From NCBI GenBank assembly GCA_903941145.1, contig CAJANQ010000013.1, positions 1 through 7,762 of the forward strand: a stretch of DNA of 7,762 nt, written 5' to 3'. This document shows positions 5,533-7,762 of the stretch, one piece after another. Under the pieces are notes generated by a model that saw only the letters and a list, made by a program, of their open reading frames with translations, was not told where the DNA came from and ran no database searches. The position numbers and the translations under genes are program-made. Position 1 is the stretch's first letter. Each line of letters starts with the position of its first letter. The stretch comes from an uncultured Actinomycetes bacterium. Its GTDB lineage: Bacteria > Actinomycetota > Acidimicrobiia > Acidimicrobiales > Microtrichaceae.

Positions 5533-6243
5533 CTAGAGCAGGCCGGGGACCGCCGCGCCGTCGACGCCCATCGCGATGCCGCTCACGAACCCGGCCGGCT
5601 CCGAGCACAAGAACGCGACCACCTTGCCGAAGTCGGCCGGATCGCCGGCCCGGCCGGTGACGCCCCGCTCGACCATACGGTCGGTGGCGTGCAGGCCGGG
5701 GCAGGCCAGGTTCACGGTGATGCCGTCGTGCTCCAGGTCGGCCGCCGCGGTCTTGGTCCACGCCCAGAGCCCGGCGCGGGCTGCGTTGGAGAGCGCAAGG
5801 TCCGGGATCGGCTGACGCACTGCGACCGAGGTGATGAAGCAGATGCGGCCCCACTGCGCGGCCTGCATGTGCGGCACCGCGGCGCGGGCGAGCCGGACCG
5901 ACGAGAGCATGTTGCCGTCGACCGCGGCCAGGAACTGCTCGTCGTCCACCTCGAACGCCCGGCCTGACGGCGGCCCGCCGTTGTTCCCGACGACGACGTC
6001 GATCCGGCCCCAACGGTCGACCGCGGTCTGCACGAGCTGGGCGGGCAGGTCGGGGTCGCTGATGTCGCCCGGCACCACGAGGGCGTCGTCCATCCCGGCG
6101 GCGACCTCCTCGAGCAGGTCGGCGCTGCGGGCGTTGAGCACGACCTTGGCCCCTTCGGCGGCGAGCGCCTCGGCGGAGGCGCGGCCAAGTCCCTTTGACG
6201 CGGCGGTCACGACGGCCACTCGGCCAGCAAGTCCAAGGTCCAT
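5533..6243 (-). CDS. SDR-family protein with substituted catalytic residues (BKR-like)
   Basis: The 236-residue protein has the short-chain dehydrogenase/reductase fold: VAVVTAASKGLGRA (9-22), GDISD (59-63), NNGGPPSG (87-94), an ITS strand end with S139, and a C-terminal FLCSEPAGFVSGIAMGVDGA (211-230). The cofactor motif reads TAxxxGLG instead of TGxxxGxG. Thirteen residues after S139, where SDRs have the catalytic Tyr, there is S152; four further, where Lys is expected, there is R156 (LSNAARAGLWAW). This S-N-x-x-R form belongs to a known subgroup, the BKR-like SDRs described as lacking a perfect NAD motif and catalytic tetrad. Names such as 3-oxoacyl-ACP reductase should therefore be used cautiously. 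The ATG at 6243 has AGGAGA four bases upstream and starts right at the first strand. The AIM24 gene lies 155 bases upstream on the same strand. Confidence 0.93.
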   Translation of the reverse strand: MDLGLAGRVAVVTAASKGLGRASAEALAAEGAKVVLNARSADLLEEVAAGMDDALVVPGDISDPDLPAQLVQTAVDRWGRIDVVVGNNGGPPSGRAFEVDDEQFLAAVDGNMLSSVRLARAAVPHMQAAQWGRICFITSVAVRQPIPDLALSNAARAGLWAWTKTAAADLEHDGITVNLACPGLHATDRMVERGVTGRAGDPADFGKVVAFLCSEPAGFVSGIAMGVDGAAVPGLL

Positions 6244-6247
6244 GAGG

Positions 6248-6253
6248 TCTCCT
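6248..6253 (-). promoter_or_regulatory. Ribosome binding site of the SDR gene
   Basis: The minus strand reads AGGAGA, then CCTC, then the ATG at 6243. It is one of the clearest Shine-Dalgarno sequences in the window. It fixes the start and rules out a longer reading frame that stays open upstream to 6492. Confidence 0.7.
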
Positions 6254-6398
6254 CTGAGCGGCGGCTGCGGTGCGCGCCGGGCGTTCGCCCAGCCTGCCCG
6301 CTCTGGCGGCGGGGGACCTAGACGGGTACCGCCACTACCGTGTTGCCGATGAAGGCCCGCCCGGAACGACACCTCAGCCACCGGGCCGGGCCCGAAGG

Positions 6399-7106
6399 TC
6401 AGCCGAGTGAGACCCCGCCGCCCGACTGCGGTGACGGCAGGAACGGGATGATGAACCGGGCGAACTCGGCGACACTGCGGGTCTGGATCCACACCGAGCC
6501 CGGACCAGTGAGCTCCACGACCAGGCCCTCGCCGCCCAGGATCGTCGACTTCCAGTTGCCGAACTTCCGGACCTGGTACCCCATCGAGTCGTGGAAGGCG
6601 ATGATGTGGCCGGTGTCAACGGTGAACTGCTGGCCTTCGGCCAGGTCGATCCGCCGCATGGCGCCGTAGCTCGAGAAGAACAGGTTGCCACCGCCGGTCA
6701 CGTGCAGGAGGAACAGGCCCTGGCTGGAGAAGAACGTCTTGGCCCCACCCCACTTGGTGTCGACGGTGACCTGGCCGTCGGACGCCATGTAGCAGCCGGA
6801 GACGACCATCAGGCCGCCGGTGGGATCCATGGGGTGGTGGAAGATGTCCCCGGGTGCGTAGGGGGCGAACGAGACCTGCGACGGGTGCTGCGCGGTGAAC
6901 GTGTTCATGAAGAACGACTCGCCGCCGAGCACCGACCGCTTGAGCGCCCCCTTGATGCCGCCGCCGGCCGCACCGGCCGAGGTCACCACGTCGATGCCCG
7001 GCGTCATGGAGACCATCGCCCCGCCCTCGGCGACGATCGAGTCGCCCGGGTCGAGGTTGCAGGTGAGCATGGCGAACGCCGGGCCGTAGTCGATCGAGTG
7101 CTGCAC
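6399..7106 (-). CDS. AIM24 / TIGR00266 family protein
   Basis: The 235-residue, glycine- and beta-strand-rich protein carries the family blocks in order: GDSIVAEGGAMVSMTPGIDV (21-40), a GAAGGGIKGALKRSVLGGES linker (45-64) leading into FFMNTF (65-70), LHVTGGGNLFFSSYG (134-148), VDTGHIIAFHDSM (163-175) and GGEGLVVELTGPGSVWIQTR (191-210). These are typical of TIGR00266/AIM24 proteins, which adopt a beta-prism fold. The yeast member Aim24 is a mitochondrial inner-membrane protein, but the bacterial role is unknown. There is no signal peptide; the C-terminus FIIPFLP (218-224) is hydrophobic but too short to span a membrane. The GTG start at 7106 is supported by GGAGG five bases upstream. These genes often occur in several tandem copies in actinobacteria; only one is present here. 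Confidence 0.92.
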   Translation of the reverse strand: MQHSIDYGPAFAMLTCNLDPGDSIVAEGGAMVSMTPGIDVVTSAGAAGGGIKGALKRSVLGGESFFMNTFTAQHPSQVSFAPYAPGDIFHHPMDPTGGLMVVSGCYMASDGQVTVDTKWGGAKTFFSSQGLFLLHVTGGGNLFFSSYGAMRRIDLAEGQQFTVDTGHIIAFHDSMGYQVRKFGNWKSTILGGEGLVVELTGPGSVWIQTRSVAEFARFIIPFLPSPQSGGGVSLG

Positions 7107-7111
7107 TGGTG

Positions 7112-7116
7112 CCTCC
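7112..7116 (-). promoter_or_regulatory. Ribosome binding site of the AIM24 gene
   Basis: GGAGG on the minus strand, spaced five bases (CACCA) from the GTG at 7106. It supports a non-ATG start that would otherwise be doubtful. Confidence 0.7.
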
Positions 7117-7136
7117 GGTAGTGGGACGTGCCGCCC

Positions 7137-7142
7137 AGCGTA
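7137..7142 (-). promoter_or_regulatory. Candidate -10 box of the AIM24 gene
   Basis: TACGCT on the minus strand fits TANNNT and would give a leader of about 24 bases carrying the GGAGG site. No -35 is apparent, and a match this short can occur by chance. Confidence 0.25.
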
Positions 7143-7179
7143 CGGGCCGCTGGGGCCGGCCGGTCAGAACTTGGCGAGC

Positions 7180-7250
7180 CGGACTGCAGCGGCAACGGGC
7201 GTGAGGACCCCCGAGGGACGGCCCGGCCGCCGCCCCCCCCGTGCAGTCCG
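7180..7250. repeat. 9-bp inverted repeat after the alkyl sulfatase stop, enclosing a C8/G8 tract
   Basis: CGGACTGCA (7180-7188) and TGCAGTCCG (7242-7250) are exact reverse complements, separated by 53 GC-rich bases. The inner arm begins one base beyond the alkyl sulfatase stop codon on the minus strand. The loop holds eight consecutive Cs (7233-7240). It may form the base of a terminator or stem-loop on the sulfatase transcript, but the long loop makes this uncertain. Confidence 0.4.
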
Positions 7251-7251
7251 C

Positions 7252-7762
7252 CTAGGGCGTCACGATCGGGAAGTTGGGGTCGACGTCGTCCGCCAGGCCG
7301 ATGAGCGTCAGCAGGACCGACGCGTCGCCGTCGATGACCACGGTGCCGTCACCCAGCGCCGCCATCATGTCGAGCTGTCGGGTGATGATCCCGACGAGCG
7401 CCGCCCGGTCCAGCGTCAGGGTCGCGTCGACCTGGCCCAGGTCCTCGACCGGCCGGTGGCTGAGCACGCCGTTGCGCAGCTCCATCCGGTGCGTCTCGCC
7501 CGAGTCGCGGAACACCCAGCCGATAGCGAGTCGGTGCTCCCACGCTCGGGGCCCGTCGAGCCGCACGGCGATCGCGTCGAAGATCTGCGACGGGCTGAGG
7601 GCCAGGGCAAAGTCCGCGGCGGCGCCGGCCACCGAGTTGGGGGTGCCGAACACGCCGTTGCGCAGCTCGTAGGCGCCGGCCAGGAACGCGTTGCGCCACG
7701 TGCCGTTCTCGGCGCCGAACCCGACCTGCTCCATGGTGTCGGCCAGGAGTGTGCGGGCACCC
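7252..7762 (-). CDS. Alkyl sulfatase, C-terminal part (partial, 5' end outside window)
   Basis: The 169 visible codons run from the right edge to a TAG at 7252-7254. The start ARTLLADTMEQVGFGAENGTWRN, the following AFLAGAYELRNG (residues 25-36), LALSPSQIFDAIAVRLDGPRAW (53-74) and the terminal NFPIVTP match the end of SdsA1/YjcS-type alkyl sulfatases. In these, a metallo-beta-lactamase domain (missing here) is followed by a helical dimerisation domain and an SCP2-like C-terminal domain that holds the alkyl chain. The family hydrolyses alkyl sulfates such as dodecyl sulfate to alcohol and sulfate. Residues 1-55 are the end of the dimerisation domain and the rest is the SCP2-like domain. The frame continues without a stop through the edge, so the ATG at 7734 is internal. 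The zinc ligands cannot be checked, so primary versus secondary alkyl sulfate preference is unknown. Confidence 0.92.
   Translation of the reverse strand, partial: GARTLLADTMEQVGFGAENGTWRNAFLAGAYELRNGVFGTPNSVAGAAADFALALSPSQIFDAIAVRLDGPRAWEHRLAIGWVFRDSGETHRMELRNGVLSHRPVEDLGQVDATLTLDRAALVGIITRQLDMMAALGDGTVVIDGDASVLLTLIGLADDVDPNFPIVTP

Noticed and set aside
4076..6013. Long open frame antisense to the P450 and running into the SDR gene (about 645 codons)
   Set aside because: It covers two well-supported genes and a terminator hairpin, has no family features, and arises from GC-rich codon bias.
6279..6290. GGGCG-TT-CGCCC inverted repeat upstream of the SDR gene as an operator
   Set aside because: Five-bp GC arms are expected often by chance at this base composition, and no promoter element could be placed next to it.
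7233..7240. C8/G8 tract as a phase-variation switch or frameshift of the alkyl sulfatase
   Set aside because: The tract lies outside the coding sequence, beyond the normal family ending (NFPIVTP-stop), and is not placed between promoter elements of the downstream AIM24 gene.
2783..7762. A single catabolic gene cluster joining flavoprotein, P450, SDR, AIM24 and alkyl sulfatase
   Set aside because: Strands alternate, gaps of about 140-155 bases separate even the same-strand genes, and a strong terminator lies in the middle. No shared operator was found across them, so joint function is not supported by the sequence.

Overview
The window reads as a housekeeping and catabolic stretch of a very GC-rich actinobacterial chromosome. 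The guess of an actinobacterium, possibly in or near Acidimicrobiia, rests on the strong G/C third-position bias, actinobacterial-style TANNNT -10 elements, GTG starts, start codons placed 6-7 bases after a -10 element (leaderless mRNAs), and the mix of a class I-type P450, SDR, AIM24 and alkyl-sulfatase genes. No rRNA, tRNA or marker gene is present, so the assignment is tentative. I see no insertion sequence, phage gene, CRISPR array or defence system.

Layout: the 3' end of a membrane protein gene, probably an MFS-type transporter (1-145, +), converges on a class I SAM-dependent methyltransferase (159-776, -). That gene diverges from ilvD, dihydroxy-acid dehydratase (922-2778, +), across a 145-bp region holding a perfect 12-bp palindrome (826-837). 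ilvD ends four bases from the end of a convergent HI0933/PP_4765-type flavoprotein (2783-4021, -). The flavoprotein diverges from a cytochrome P450 (4160-5452, +), and a TetR-type dyad (4091-4106) overlaps the predicted P450 -10 box. A strong GC hairpin (5474-5499) separates the P450 from three minus-strand genes: an SDR-like protein lacking the catalytic Tyr/Lys (5533-6243), an AIM24/TIGR00266 protein (6399-7106), and the C-terminal part of an alkyl sulfatase (7252 to the right edge).

The genes mostly alternate in strand, so each is likely its own transcription unit. There is no operon tying them into one pathway. ilvD belongs to valine/isoleucine/pantothenate synthesis. The P450, SDR-like protein and alkyl sulfatase would fit turnover of lipids, steroids or alkyl chains, but no shared substrate can be read from the sequence. 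The most noteworthy points are the SDR with a substituted catalytic centre, the two operator-like palindromes overlapping predicted promoters with no regulator gene in the window, the likely leaderless starts, and an enlarged loop before the P450 I-helix. I did not find a convincing new multi-gene system here.
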